From positions 1 through 64,000 of the forward strand of contig CANQXK010000002.1 in assembly GCA_947627715.1 (NCBI GenBank): a DNA stretch of 64,000 nucleotides, read 5' to 3'. Shown piece by piece: positions 51,083 to 60,024 of this stretch (within the stretch, counting starts at the first letter, position 1; each line of letters begins with the position of its first letter). The DNA comes from an uncultured Oscillospiraceae bacterium (GTDB lineage Bacteria > Bacillota > Clostridia > Oscillospirales > Oscillospiraceae). Both the position numbers and the translations under genes were made by a program. The notes under the pieces are model-generated. The model did not search any database, had not been told where the DNA came from, and was given only the letters and a program-made list of their open reading frames with translations.

Positions 51083-51694
51083 TCACTTCAGCGATTTTTT
51101 GAGGACGGCCCGGATGGCGTCCTCCACCGTCATGCTCTCGATGTCCAGCCCGTGGAGGGCCGCCGTGATCTCCTGCGGCGCGTAGCCCAGGACGGTCAGC
51201 GCCCCGGTGATGTCCGCAAGCTTTTTGCCGGGGACCCCCGCCGGGACGGCGGCCGCGGGCGTCTGGCCTCCGCCGGTCCCGCCGGCGGGCATATCCTTTG
51301 CCATCTTGTCCCGAAGCTCCAAGATCATTCTCTGGGCTACGCGCTTCCCCACGCCGGGGGCGGCGGTGAGCATCTTTTCGTTCTCCGTGACGATCGCCAG
51401 GGCCAGGGACTCCGGCGTGCAGACGCTCAGCACCGAAAGCGCCGCCTTCGGCCCCACGCCGGACACCCCCAGCAGCAGCTCAAAGGCACGCTTTTCGGAA
51501 AGGTCATAAAAGCCGTAGAGGTCCAGCGCGTTCTCCGCCACGTTCAGATACGTGTAGAGCCGCGCCCGCTCGCCGGTGCGCAGACGGGTCAGGGTGTTGA
51601 CGGTGGTGTTGACGGCGAAGGCCACGCCCCCGGCGTCAATGGCGGCAAAATTTTTGTCCAGCGCCGCCACTGTACCCTCTATATAGTAGAACAT
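51083..51694 (-). CDS. ruvA: Holliday junction DNA-binding protein RuvA
   Basis: Binds four-way junctions as a tetramer and loads RuvB. OB-fold start [13 protein letters not shown], then helix-hairpin-helix segments [16 protein letters not shown] and [19 protein letters not shown]. The C-terminal domain III contacts RuvB. 203 residues. Overlaps ruvC by 16 bases. Confidence 0.96.
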   Translation of the reverse strand: MFYYIEGTVAALDKNFAAIDAGGVAFAVNTTVNTLTRLRTGERARLYTYLNVAENALDLYGFYDLSEKRAFELLLGVSGVGPKAALSVLSVCTPESLALAIVTENEKMLTAAPGVGKRVAQRMILELRDKMAKDMPAGGTGGGQTPAAAVPAGVPGKKLADITGALTVLGYAPQEITAALHGLDIESMTVEDAIRAVLKKSLK

Positions 51695-52197
51695 TCGTTT
51701 CGACCTCCCTTATATGTGAGCAGCGAGCCGGAGAAGCGGGCGTGGCAGATGGCCAGCGCCAGCGCGTCCGAGGCGTCGTCCGGCTTTGCCGCCGCCTGAA
51801 GCCCCAGGAGACGGCGGACCATCTCCATCATCTGCTTCTTGTCCGCCCTCCCGTAGCCGGTGATGGCCTGCTTGACCTGGAGGGGCGTATATTCGTACAT
51901 GGGTACGTTCTTCTCGCTCCCCGCCAGCAGGATCACGCCCCTGGCGTGGCCCACGGCGATGCCGGTGGTGATGTTGGTGTTGAAGAAAAGCTCCTCGATG
52001 GAGATGGCCTCCGGCTTGAATGTATCGATCAGCTCCAGCATATCATGGTATATCTGGGACAGCCGTGAGGAGAGCTTCGTATGGGCGGGCGTTGTGACCG
52101 CGCCGCAGGTGATGAATCTCTGCCGGACGCCGGATGACTCGATGACGCCAAATCCCACAGTCGCAACGCCGGGGTCTATGCCCAAAATGACCGCCAC
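51679..52197 (-). CDS. ruvC: Holliday junction endonuclease RuvC
   Basis: Resolves Holliday junctions; RNase H-like fold with four acidic residues. Begins VAVILGIDPGVATVGFGV with the first Asp; IEELFFNTNITTGIAVGHARG carries the Glu; DASDALALAICH near the end has the last Asp pair. About 172 residues. Start GTG 52197 in frame with the family start. First gene of ruvCAB. Confidence 0.95.
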   Translation of the reverse strand: MAVILGIDPGVATVGFGVIESSGVRQRFITCGAVTTPAHTKLSSRLSQIYHDMLELIDTFKPEAISIEELFFNTNITTGIAVGHARGVILLAGSEKNVPMYEYTPLQVKQAITGYGRADKKQMMEMVRRLLGLQAAAKPDDASDALALAICHARFSGSLLTYKGGRNECSTI

Positions 52198-52247
52198 GCC
52201 CCACACACCTCTCTTCTCCGCCCGGCGGGTACAAATCAACCGTATAT

Positions 52248-52276
52248 ATTGTAGCACAAGGCGAAAAATTCCGCAA
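52248..52276 (-). promoter_or_regulatory. SigA-type promoter of ruvCAB
   Basis: Minus strand: TTGCGG, 17 bases, TACAAT. I saw no clear LexA box beside it. Confidence 0.65.
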
Positions 52277-52357
52277 TATATTCACACTTATTTTCTCAAC
52301 GCATAGACTGTATTGAAATTCAGCGTTTCAGGACGCAATTTGAGGAGGAATCATCCC

Positions 52358-53179
52358 ATGTCATCAAGAATGGCGCCGGGCCCCGTCGGCAGCGATATGA
52401 GCATCCGCGAGGCCGTCTGCGTACATACGAGCAAGATCTACGACTCCTGCAAGGATAAGGACTGCCTGGAGTGCATGAGGGTATACCTGACCGAGGACTC
52501 CCAGGCCAATCTTGACAACGGGCTCAACGTCCGCCCCAGGGGGGCGGAGCTTCTGTGGGCCAGCCCCATGGTGGAGCCGGTGAGCTTCAACCGCGGCTAC
52601 TACACCGTGGACATCCGCTTCTATTACAAGATCCGCGCCGACGTATGTATGTCCAGCGGCCTCATCGCCCCCATCGAGGGCCTGGCCTCCTTCACGAAGC
52701 GCGTCCTGCTCTTCGGAAGCGAGGGCAGCGCCAAGATCTTCACCTCCGACATCGGCCCCTCCTGCGTGGACCGCAACGTCATCGACAGCACAAATCTCCC
52801 CCGCGCCGTGGTGGAGGCCGTGGACCCCATCGTCCTCACCCTGGACGTGGTGGACGCCTGCTCGGACGTGACCCCGGAGCCTCTGGAGCTGCCCCAGTAC
52901 ATCCTCGATATGTTCGACTCCCCCATCGTCTCCGACGGCGCGGGGCGGCGCATCGTGGTCACCCTCGGCCAGTTCACCATCGTGCGCCTTGAGCGGGACT
53001 CCCAGCTTCTCATCCCCGTCTACGACTACTGCGTACCCGAAAAGGAGTGCGTCGGCACCGGCGGCGAGGACCCCTGCGCCCTCTTTGGCCGCATCGACTT
53101 CCCCGTCAACGAGTTTTTCCCTCCCGACGCCGTGTGCGACGTGGAGGACTACCGGGATATGGTGTCCGAGGAGGAGTAA
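52358..53179 (+). CDS. Conserved Cys-rich Clostridia protein of unknown function
   Basis: 274 residues, no signal peptide or membrane segment. Contains the N-terminal Cys motif REAVCVHTSKIYDSCKDKDC and a mid-region FNRGYYTVDIRFYYKIRADVC with VLLFGSEGSAKIF. The C-terminal part has a further Cys group (YCVPEKECVGTGGEDPC). Related proteins in Clostridia are annotated as hypothetical; Cys richness and a spore-forming host allow a spore-coat guess, which is speculation. Start ATG behind TGAGGAGGAA. A CATA-containing motif (about 52301) may be a sporulation-type -10 box. Terminator at 53196. Confidence 0.85.
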   Translation: MSSRMAPGPVGSDMSIREAVCVHTSKIYDSCKDKDCLECMRVYLTEDSQANLDNGLNVRPRGAELLWASPMVEPVSFNRGYYTVDIRFYYKIRADVCMSSGLIAPIEGLASFTKRVLLFGSEGSAKIFTSDIGPSCVDRNVIDSTNLPRAVVEAVDPIVLTLDVVDACSDVTPEPLELPQYILDMFDSPIVSDGAGRRIVVTLGQFTIVRLERDSQLLIPVYDYCVPEKECVGTGGEDPCALFGRIDFPVNEFFPPDAVCDVEDYRDMVSEEE

Positions 53180-53195
53180 ACCGCGGCGCCCCACA

Positions 53196-53237
53196 AAAGC
53201 GGCATGACCCTTCGGCGGCCATGCCGCTTTAACTTTT
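53196..53237 (+). terminator. Intrinsic terminator after the Cys-rich protein gene
   Basis: AAAGCGGCATG pairs with CATGCCGCTTT (11 base pairs) followed by AACTTTTTCTT. Confidence 0.8.
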
Positions 53238-53239
53238 TC

Positions 53240-53268
53240 TTGACTTTTGCTTTTTACTGCGGTAAAAT
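53240..53268 (+). promoter_or_regulatory. SigA-type promoter of asnA
   Basis: TTGACT, 17 bases, TAAAAT. Begins directly after the preceding terminator. Confidence 0.75.
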
Positions 53269-53299
53269 ACAATTTGAATTTTTGTTTGGGGTGATTTCC

Positions 53300-54304
53300 A
53301 TGGAAGCATACATACCCTCCGGCTACAGGCCGCTTTTGGGGATCAACGACACGCAGAGGGCCATCGCCGCCCTCAAGCGCACCTTTGAGGAGGCCCTGAG
53401 CCGCCGTCTCAACCTGCTGCGCGTCTCCGCGCCGCTGTTTGTGGAGGCCAGCACGGGCCTCAACGACGACCTCAACGGCGTAGAGCGCCCTGTCAGCTTC
53501 GACATACCCGACGGCGGGAAGGAGGGACAGGTGGTCCACTCCCTGGCCAAGTGGAAGCGCATGGCCCTGCACCGCTACGGTTTTGCCCCCGGCGAGGGCA
53601 TTTACACGGACATGAACGCCATCCGCCGCGATGAGACCATGGACAACCTTCACTCCATCTACGTGGACCAGTGGGACTGGGAGAAGGTCATCACCCGCGA
53701 GGAGCGAAACGAGAAGACCCTGAAGGCCACCGTCAGGGAGATCGTGGCGGCCATCGGGGAGACCAACGAGGCGCTGAAGAAGCTCTTCCCCAGCCTGGAC
53801 GCGGACATCAGCACGGAGGTAGCCTTCGTCACCAGCCAGGAGCTTGAGGACCGCTGGCCGGAGCTGACGCCCAGGGAGCGGGAGAACGCCTTCCTCCGGG
53901 AGCACCGCACCGCCTTCATCATGCAGATCGGCAAGAAGCTCAAATCCGGCAAGATCCACGACGGCCGCGCCCCCGACTACGACGACTGGGACCTGAACGG
54001 GGACATCATGTTCTGGAACGACCTGCTGGGCTGCGCCTTTGAGGTCAGCTCCATGGGCATCCGGGTGGACCCCGACTCCCTGGCAAGGCAGCTTGCCGAG
54101 CGGGGCTGTGAGGAGCGCAGTAAGCTCACCTTCCACAAGATGCTCCTTGAGGGCCGCCTGCCCCTGACCATCGGCGGCGGCATCGGCCAGTCGCGGCTCT
54201 GTATGCTCCTTCTCAAAAAGGCCCATATCGGCGAGGTACAGGCGTCCATCTGGGACGACAACACCATCCGGGAGTGCGCCTACTCCGGCGTCACGCTCCT
54301 GTAA
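53300..54304 (+). CDS. asnA: Aspartate-ammonia ligase
   Basis: Makes asparagine from aspartate and free ammonia with ATP; class II synthetase-like fold. Hallmarks: VSAPLFVEASTGLNDDLNG, VHSLAKWKRMALHRYGF, GIYTDMNAIRRDE, and the C-terminal LPLTIGGGIGQSRLCMLLL. 334 residues. Start ATG 53300 behind GGGGTGATT. Monocistronic with a 15-base-pair terminator. Confidence 0.97.
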   Translation: MEAYIPSGYRPLLGINDTQRAIAALKRTFEEALSRRLNLLRVSAPLFVEASTGLNDDLNGVERPVSFDIPDGGKEGQVVHSLAKWKRMALHRYGFAPGEGIYTDMNAIRRDETMDNLHSIYVDQWDWEKVITREERNEKTLKATVREIVAAIGETNEALKKLFPSLDADISTEVAFVTSQELEDRWPELTPRERENAFLREHRTAFIMQIGKKLKSGKIHDGRAPDYDDWDLNGDIMFWNDLLGCAFEVSSMGIRVDPDSLARQLAERGCEERSKLTFHKMLLEGRLPLTIGGGIGQSRLCMLLLKKAHIGEVQASIWDDNTIRECAYSGVTLL

Positions 54305-54321
54305 CCCTCTGTATAACGCGA

Positions 54322-54362
54322 CGGGAGGGGCGGATCCGAAGATCCGCCCCTCCCGATTTTTT
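54322..54362. terminator. Strong terminator after asnA
   Basis: 15 perfect base pairs (54322-54336 with 54341-54355), loop CGAA, then ATTTTTT. Also stands after the convergent sirtuin gene. Confidence 0.9.
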
Positions 54363-54387
54363 GTTTTTGCGGTTTTTCCTCCCGCCC

Positions 54388-55110
54388 TCAGTGAAGGGCG
54401 GAGAACACCTGCCCGATCTTCTCCGGGATCACCAGCTCCGCCATGGAGTCCATGGGCGTGGGGGATTTGTTGATGAGGACCAGATGCCGGCCCTGGAAGT
54501 AGTGGATAAGCCCTGCGGCGGGGTAGACGGCCAGGCTGGTGCCGCCGATGATGAGCATATCCGCGCGGGCGATCTCGGTGACGGAGCGGGTCAACACGTC
54601 GTGATCCAGGCTCTCCTCATAGAGGACGATGTCCGGCCGGACGACGCCGCCGCATCGGTCGCAGCGCGGCGTCTCGGAGGCGTCCTGGACGTAAGACGCG
54701 TCAAACCGCCGTCCGCACTTCGCGCAGTAGTTCTTCAAAAGGGTGCCGTGCAGCTCCAGCACGTTCCGGCTCCCGGCGGCCTGGTGGAGGCCGTCGATAT
54801 TCTGGGTCACCACCGCCCGCAGCTTGCCCTGCTGCTCAAGCCGGGCCAGATACGCGTGGGCGGCGTTGGGCCTGGCCCCGCGCACGATGAGCTTGTCCCG
54901 GTAAAAGCGGTAAAACTCGTCCGGGTACCGCTCAAAAAAGCTGTGGCTCAGGATCTCCTCCGGCGGGTAGTCGTACTTCTGATTGTAAAGCCCGTCCACA
55001 CTGCGAAAATCCGGGATCCCGCTCTCCGTGGAGACCCCCGCCCCGCCGAAGAAGACGATCCGCTTCGATTCGTCGATCATCTCCTGGAGCCGCCTTACTT
55101 TATCCTCCAT
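54388..55110 (-). CDS. NAD-dependent protein deacylase, sirtuin family
   Basis: Removes acyl groups from lysines using NAD. Rossmann start FFGGAGVSTESGIPDFRS, then TQNIDGLHQAAG, catalytic His in LELHGTLLK, zinc-binding pairs CAKC and CDRC, and GTSLAVYPAAG. 240 residues, the bacterial CobB/SrtN size. 53 bases downstream of the flavin reductase-type gene on the same strand. Confidence 0.95.
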   Translation of the reverse strand: MEDKVRRLQEMIDESKRIVFFGGAGVSTESGIPDFRSVDGLYNQKYDYPPEEILSHSFFERYPDEFYRFYRDKLIVRGARPNAAHAYLARLEQQGKLRAVVTQNIDGLHQAAGSRNVLELHGTLLKNYCAKCGRRFDASYVQDASETPRCDRCGGVVRPDIVLYEESLDHDVLTRSVTEIARADMLIIGGTSLAVYPAAGLIHYFQGRHLVLINKSPTPMDSMAELVIPEKIGQVFSALH

Positions 55111-55163
55111 TGCCGCACCTCCAAATCATCTTGATACGCCGGTCCTTCCGGCCTTCCCCGCTG

Positions 55164-55736
55164 TCAGCCCTTTACCAGCCCCGCACCGGCGTTCCACGCC
55201 TTGCCCAGCTTCTCGCCCATGGCGTAATAGCCGTTTTGCATCTGGTCGAAGGCAAAGGCGCGAAGCCTCGCCGGGTCGATGCGGCCCTTCTCGTCCAGGG
55301 CGCTTTCCTCGCACAGGACGTTGACGATGCGCCCCAGGACGCGCAGTCCGTAGGGTTCCTCCTCGAACCGCTCCACCACACATTCCAGCGTCAGCGGGTA
55401 CTCCTCCACCACCGGCGCGTCCACATATTCGCTTTTGACGGCATGGAGGCCGCTCCTGGCAAACTTGTCTGGGACCTTGTTGGCGCTCACGATGCCGAGG
55501 TAATCGGACTGCGCCAGGGTATCCGCGCCGGGCACGGCCAGAGTAAAGGCCATCCGGCTCCGCAGATTCGCCACGGTTTTGTGGTCCGCCTCCAGGTTCA
55601 GCGCCACCATGTTTTCCGCGCAGATGCCGCCCCAGGCCATCATCATCTCGTCCACCGCCCCGTCGGGATCGTAGGTGCCGATCATGTAGGTGGGCATGGG
55701 GTAGAGCCAGGGCTTGACGCCAAAGGATCTTTTCAT
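55164..55736 (-). CDS. Flavin reductase-like (FMN-binding split-barrel) protein
   Basis: 190 residues of flavin reductase-like split barrel: YPMPTYMIGTYDPDG at the start, MAWGGICAENMVALNL, then SYLGIVSAN-like SDYLGIVSANKVPDKF. Relatives bind FMN and serve as flavin reductases or as orphan flavoproteins; partner unknown. Start ATG 55736 behind AAGGAGTG. Confidence 0.88.
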   Translation of the reverse strand: MKRSFGVKPWLYPMPTYMIGTYDPDGAVDEMMMAWGGICAENMVALNLEADHKTVANLRSRMAFTLAVPGADTLAQSDYLGIVSANKVPDKFARSGLHAVKSEYVDAPVVEEYPLTLECVVERFEEEPYGLRVLGRIVNVLCEESALDEKGRIDPARLRAFAFDQMQNGYYAMGEKLGKAWNAGAGLVKG

Positions 55737-55829
55737 GGAAATACACTCCTTCTTTCCAAAAATTTTCATGGGATGAAAAGCTCTGCCGGGAACGGACCCA
55801 CGCCCTTTCCCGGCAGACGGAATTTGTCT

Positions 55830-57341
55830 TTATTTCTTCCCGCCGCTGACGGTGCTCTCCTTCAGGACCACATCGTGGGCGCCGCCTTCGACGATGCTGG
55901 TGGCGGAGACCAGGGTGAGCTTGGCCTTCTGCTGAAGCTCCGGGATGGTCACCGCGCCGCAGTTGCACATGGTGTGGCGGACCTTGCTCAAAGTCAGGGC
56001 CACGTTGTCGTGCAAGGACCCGGCATAGGGGACGTAGGAGTCCACGCCCTCCTCGAAGGCCATGCCCTCCTTGCCGCCCACGTCGTAACGCTGCCAGTTG
56101 CGGGCGCGGCTGGAACCCTCGCCCCAGTACTCCTTCATGTAGTTGCCGCCGATGGAGACGCGGCGGCTGGGGGACTCGTCAAAGCGGGCGAAATACCGGC
56201 CCAGCATCAGGAAGTCCGCGCCCATGGCCAGGGCCAGGGTGAAGTGGTAGTCGTGGACGATGCCGCCGTCGGAGCAGACCGGGACGTACACGCCCGTCTC
56301 CTTGAAATAGCGGTCCCGCTCGGCGCACACGTCGATGAGGGCGGTGGCCTGGCCGCGGCCGATGCCCTTCTGCTCACGGGTGATGCAGATGGAGCCGCCG
56401 CCGATGCCCACCTTCACGAAGTCCGCCCCGGCCTCGGCCAGGAAGCGGAAGCCCTCGGCGTCCACCACGTTGCCCGCGCCCACCTTGACGTCGTCGCCGT
56501 AGTGCTGGCGGATCCAGTTGATGGTCATTCTCTGCCACTCCGAGAAGCCCTCGGAGGAGTCGATGCACAGCACGTCCGCGCCGGCATCCACCAGGGCGGG
56601 GACGCGAGAGGCGTAGTCGCGGGTGTTGATGCCCGCGCCCACCACGTACTTTTTGCTCTTGTCCAGAAGCTCTAAGGGGTTTTCCTTGTGGGAATCGTAG
56701 TCCTTGCGGAACACGAAATACATAAGTCCCCCCTGGTCGTTCACAATGGGGAGGGTGTTGACCTTGTGCTCCCAGATGAGGTCGTTGGCCTCCTTGAGGG
56801 TGGTGTTGGCGGGGGCGGTGACCAGCTTGTCTAAGGGCGTCATGAAGGTGTCCACCGTCTCAAGCCCGGTCATGCGGCTGAGCCTGTAGTCGCGGCGGGT
56901 GACCATGCCCAGGAGTTTCCCGTTGGGGCCGCCGTCCTCGGTGACGGCCACGGTGGAGTGGCCGGTGCGATCCACGATCGCCAGCAGCTCGTTGAGGGTG
57001 GCGGTGGGCCGGACGTTGGAGTCGGAGATGACAAAGCCCGCCTTGTACGCCTTGGCGCGGGCCACCATGGCGGCCTGGTCGGCGATGGTCTGGGAGCCGT
57101 AGATGAAGCTCACTCCGCCCTCCCGGGCCAGCGCCACGGCCATCTTGTCGTCGGAGACCGCCTGCATGATGGCGGAGGTCATGGGGATGTTCATGTAAAG
57201 TGCCGATTCCTCGCCCTTTTTGAACTTCACCAGGGGCGTGCGGAGGCTCACCTTGTCGGGGACGCAGTTGGACCCGGAGTAACCGGGGACAAGAAGATAC
57301 TCGCTGAAGGTGCGGGACGGTTCGCTGTAATAAAAGGCCAT
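55830..57341 (-). CDS. guaB: IMP dehydrogenase
   Basis: NAD-dependent oxidation of IMP to XMP, committing purines to GMP. A TIM barrel interrupted by a CBS pair (about residues 95-215: [17 protein letters not shown] and [19 protein letters not shown]). The catalytic loop is [15 protein letters not shown] with the active-site Cys; the flap region has [12 protein letters not shown]. 503 residues. Start ATG 57341 behind GGGAGGAG, own promoter. It extends the purine theme of the 5.6-10.8 kb cluster. Confidence 0.93.
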   Translation of the reverse strand: MAFYYSEPSRTFSEYLLVPGYSGSNCVPDKVSLRTPLVKFKKGEESALYMNIPMTSAIMQAVSDDKMAVALAREGGVSFIYGSQTIADQAAMVARAKAYKAGFVISDSNVRPTATLNELLAIVDRTGHSTVAVTEDGGPNGKLLGMVTRRDYRLSRMTGLETVDTFMTPLDKLVTAPANTTLKEANDLIWEHKVNTLPIVNDQGGLMYFVFRKDYDSHKENPLELLDKSKKYVVGAGINTRDYASRVPALVDAGADVLCIDSSEGFSEWQRMTINWIRQHYGDDVKVGAGNVVDAEGFRFLAEAGADFVKVGIGGGSICITREQKGIGRGQATALIDVCAERDRYFKETGVYVPVCSDGGIVHDYHFTLALAMGADFLMLGRYFARFDESPSRRVSIGGNYMKEYWGEGSSRARNWQRYDVGGKEGMAFEEGVDSYVPYAGSLHDNVALTLSKVRHTMCNCGAVTIPELQQKAKLTLVSATSIVEGGAHDVVLKESTVSGGKK

Positions 57342-57375
57342 AACTTCTCCTCCCATTTTCTCATATATTGAACGT

Positions 57376-57405
57376 ATGTTACCATTTTTCCGGGGCGGCT
57401 GTCAA
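57376..57405 (-). promoter_or_regulatory. SigA-type promoter of guaB
   Basis: Minus strand: TTGACA, 18 bases, TAACAT. No purine riboswitch in the short leader. Confidence 0.65.
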
Positions 57406-57629
57406 GTGAATTTCAACCGTTTTCTCTCTGAAAATAAAACCTGTATTGCCGGCGAAGTCCGGCGTTTTTGCCAAAGCCCGCCCCGGCGTCCCGTCCGCCC
57501 GGCCCGTATCGCCCCCGCTCGCAGCAAAAAAGGGCGGCGATACGCTTTTTTCTTTTCTCCGTCCCCATGAATTTTCGGCGGACTCCCGGTAAAAATAGAG
57601 CTGAAAACTTGTGACGGCGGGTGAAAACA

Positions 57630-58646
57630 ATGGCTACAAAGCTTATCGGAAAACAGACCTTTGCGCTGAGCGATCCCCCCTCCTTCGCCGGCCACGCCTG
57701 CGTGGTGGGCAAGAAGGAGGGCGAAGGCCCTCTGCGCGACAGCTTCGACTTTATCAGCGAGGACTCCTTCCTGGGGGAAAAAACCTGGGAGAAGGCCGAG
57801 AGCGCCCTGGTGAAAAAGGCCGCCGGGCTGGCGCTCTCCAAGGCGTCTCTCTCCAACTCCGACATCAACTGCATCTTCTGCGGCGACCTGCTCAACCAGT
57901 GCACCGGCACCACCTTCGGGGTGCGGGACTCCAACATCCCCATGTTCGGCGTTTACGGGGCCTGCTCCACCATGGCCGAGAGCCTGGCGCTGGCGGCCCT
58001 GACCGTGGACGGGGGCTTCGCGGACAAGACCATGGCGGTGACCAGCTCCCACTTCTGCTCCGCCGAGCGGCAGTTCCGCACGCCCCTGGAGTACGGCGGA
58101 CAGCGTCCCCCCTCCGCCCAGTGGACGGTGACCGGCTCCGGCGCCGTGGTGCTGACGGCGGAGGGGCCGGGTCCCTATGTCACCCACGTGACCCCCGGCC
58201 GCATCGTGGACAACGGCGTGACGGACGCCAACAACATGGGCGCGGCCATGGCCCCGGCGGCCTACGACACCATCAAGCGCCATTTTGAGGACCTCTCCGT
58301 CGGCCCGGACGCCTACGACCTCATCGTGACGGGGGACCTGGGGGCCATCGGCAGCGAGATCCTGCGGGACTTTTTCGCCGCCGACGGCGTGGACATCGCC
58401 GGACGGCACGCCGACTGCGGACTTCTCATCTTCGACCGAAAGACGCAGGACGTCCACTCCGGCGGCTCCGGGTGCGGGTGCGCCGCCACGGTGCTGTGCG
58501 GGTATCTCCTCAACGGCATGAGGGAGGGGCGCTGGAACAGGATCCTCTTTACCGCCACCGGCGCGCTCCTCTCCCCCACCACCACCATGCAGGGCGAGAG
58601 CATCCCCTCCATCGCCTGTTCCGTGGCCATATCAAAGACAAAGTGA
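57630..58646 (+). CDS. spoVAD: Stage V sporulation protein AD
   Basis: Part of the inner spore membrane channel that moves dipicolinic acid. Thiolase-like fold, 338 residues, with GVYGACSTMAESLALAA, SSHFCSAERQFRTPLEYG and GSGCGCAATVL. Start ATG 57630 (GTG 57621 possible) behind GGCGGGTGA. A TGAAT at 57568 about 17 bases before AAAAATA could be a forespore promoter (weak). The usual upstream neighbour spoVAC is not here: the 220 bases before it are non-coding. Confidence 0.95.
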   Translation: MATKLIGKQTFALSDPPSFAGHACVVGKKEGEGPLRDSFDFISEDSFLGEKTWEKAESALVKKAAGLALSKASLSNSDINCIFCGDLLNQCTGTTFGVRDSNIPMFGVYGACSTMAESLALAALTVDGGFADKTMAVTSSHFCSAERQFRTPLEYGGQRPPSAQWTVTGSGAVVLTAEGPGPYVTHVTPGRIVDNGVTDANNMGAAMAPAAYDTIKRHFEDLSVGPDAYDLIVTGDLGAIGSEILRDFFAADGVDIAGRHADCGLLIFDRKTQDVHSGGSGCGCAATVLCGYLLNGMREGRWNRILFTATGALLSPTTTMQGESIPSIACSVAISKTK

Positions 58647-58656
58647 GGTTGGAGAC

Positions 58657-59028
58657 ATGAAGTTCGATTTTATGCAGTATCTGCGGGCGTTTGTGGCCGG
58701 CGGGGCGCTGTGCGTCATCGGCCAGATCTTGGTGGACAAGACGAAGCTCACCCCGGCGCGGATCCTCACCGCGTTCGTCGTGGCGGGCGTGGTGCTGGGC
58801 GCCTTCGGGATCTACCAGCCCTTTGCCGACTGGGCGGGCGCGGGGGCGACGGTGCCGCTCACCGGCTTTGGCAACAACCTGGCGAAGGGCGTTCGGAAGG
58901 CCGTGGAGGAGAAGGGCCTCATCGGGGCCTTTACCGGCGGGTTCACCGCCGCCGCGGGAGGCATCGGCGCGGCGGTGTTCTTCGGCTACCTCGTGTCGGT
59001 CATCTTCAAGCCGGGGGACAAGAGCTGA
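58657..59028 (+). CDS. spoVAE: Stage V sporulation protein AE
   Basis: Membrane protein of 123 residues with hydrophobic helices (LRAFVAGGALCVIGQIL, ILTAFVVAGVVLGAFGIY, then AAAGGIGAAVFFGYLVSVIF) and the conserved GFGNNLAKGVRKAV. Acts with SpoVAC and SpoVAD in dipicolinate transport. 10 bases after spoVAD. The mobile unit begins about 100 bases downstream. Confidence 0.93.
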   Translation: MKFDFMQYLRAFVAGGALCVIGQILVDKTKLTPARILTAFVVAGVVLGAFGIYQPFADWAGAGATVPLTGFGNNLAKGVRKAVEEKGLIGAFTGGFTAAAGGIGAAVFFGYLVSVIFKPGDKS

Positions 59029-59117
59029 AAAGGCCGCGCACGCCCCGCTCCCCTGCGGCGCTCCCTGCCGAAGCGCGGCTTCGGCAGGGGTCCGGCCGGG
59101 CTTTGAAAAAGGGGCCG

Positions 59118-59124
59118 CCCCTCC
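59118..59124 (+). repeat. Direct repeat CCCCTCC flanking the mobile unit, left
   Basis: Identical to 62530-62536. Reads as a target-site duplication on either side of the 30-base terminal inverted repeats. Confidence 0.65.
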
Positions 59125-59154
59125 CCAATGTCATTAAGTTAAAATCCCTACCCC
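59125..59154 (+). repeat. Left terminal inverted repeat of the mobile unit
   Basis: 30 bases, outer end CCAATGTCATTAAG, inner end CCCTACCCC; exact reverse complement at 62500-62529. Confidence 0.8.
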
Positions 59155-59212
59155 TACACGTTGAGGGAATGATTACGCGTGACAACTGGAATGATTAGAG
59201 GCGGGAAAAGTG

Positions 59213-59248
59213 AAAAGGCTCTCCGGCTTTTGGGCGGGGGCCTTTTTT
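59213..59248 (+). terminator. Possible terminator inside the mobile unit, left
   Basis: AAAAGGC and GCCTTTT with a long G+C-containing loop and six T. May stop transcription entering from spoVAE. Confidence 0.4.
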
Positions 59249-59327
59249 GTAGAATGTGCATAATTTTACTGGTAGTATAACGCCAAGCGTCAAGTGGGCG
59301 GTTTTTCGACTTATCGGTGTTTGCCTG

Positions 59328-59356
59328 TTGACCTTTCAGGAATCTTGAGGTACAAT
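59328..59356 (+). promoter_or_regulatory. SigA-type promoter of the passenger acetyltransferase
   Basis: TTGACC, 17 bases, TACAAT. Leader of about 105 bases follows. Confidence 0.65.
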
Positions 59357-59415
59357 ATGCTTGTCATCGGAGGCTGTGTACCGTAGTACCATAATGCCGG
59401 ATTAGGTGTCCAAGT

Positions 59416-59464
59416 GAGCTTGGGTTATTGTGTAACAATAGCCGAGGCTCTATTTTTTTGGAGG
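59416..59464 (+). promoter_or_regulatory. Terminator-like hairpin abutting the GNAT ribosome binding site (attenuator candidate)
   Basis: GAGC...GGTTATTG pairs with CAATAGCC...GGCTC (about 13 pairs with small bulges), then TATTTTTTT and at once GGAGG. The T run ends one base before the binding site. This layout suggests transcription attenuation of the acetyltransferase gene; what would relieve it is unknown. Confidence 0.6.
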
Positions 59465-59469
59465 TATTT

Positions 59470-60024
59470 ATGAAAAATACGAAAGTTACCCTTGTCCCAC
59501 TCGCGGCAGATGACCGTGAACAGTTTATCCTTGACAATCAATGGGCATTCAAGTACGGTGCGATGATGGAATTCGGAGAGCGAGATGACCACATTGACGA
59601 TAACGGAGAAATCATCTCTCGCGCAACCATTGAGAGTTCTCTTGACGACCCGAATAGTGAAGCCTACCGCATTGTACTTGACGGCGAAAAGGTTGGTGGC
59701 ATCATACTCACAACAGATAAGGAAACACATCACAACCACTTGGATATTCTGTTTGTTTTACCCGAAGCGCACAGCAAAGGCATCGGCTATGGCGCTTGGC
59801 AAGCGGTTGAGGCTCTGCATCCCGAAACTTTGGTTTGGGAAACCTGTACACCGTATTTTGAGAAACGTAATATCCACTTCTATGTAAACAAATGCGGGTT
59901 TCAAATCGACCAGTTCTGGTGTGCGTATTTCCAATCAGAAGTCGATATGAACGATACCGGGAAAAACGATTCTGATGAAGGTCCTGACGAAATGTTTCAC
60001 TTTATTAAGGTGATGAAGCCGTAA
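59470..60024 (+). CDS. GNAT-family N-acetyltransferase (mobile unit passenger)
   Basis: 184 residues, GNAT fold. The acetyl-CoA loop is PEAHSKGIGYGAWQAVE, with strand LDILFVLP before it and a C-terminal FYVNKCGFQIDQFW typical of small-molecule acetyltransferases. The N-terminus has KVTLVPLAADDREQFI. Codons are A+T-leaning, unlike the chromosomal genes. Start ATG behind GGAGG. A promoter, an attenuator-like hairpin and a terminator (60112) make it a self-contained cassette. Substrate unknown; a resistance or detoxification role is speculation. Confidence 0.88.
   Translation: MKNTKVTLVPLAADDREQFILDNQWAFKYGAMMEFGERDDHIDDNGEIISRATIESSLDDPNSEAYRIVLDGEKVGGIILTTDKETHHNHLDILFVLPEAHSKGIGYGAWQAVEALHPETLVWETCTPYFEKRNIHFYVNKCGFQIDQFWCAYFQSEVDMNDTGKNDSDEGPDEMFHFIKVMKP

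Noticed and set aside
52248-52357. LexA (SOS) box at ruvCAB
   Set aside because: I could not find a convincing inverted GAAC-N4-GTTC type site near the promoter.
57342-57376. Purine riboswitch before guaB
   Set aside because: The leader from the predicted promoter is too short to hold the three-way junction.
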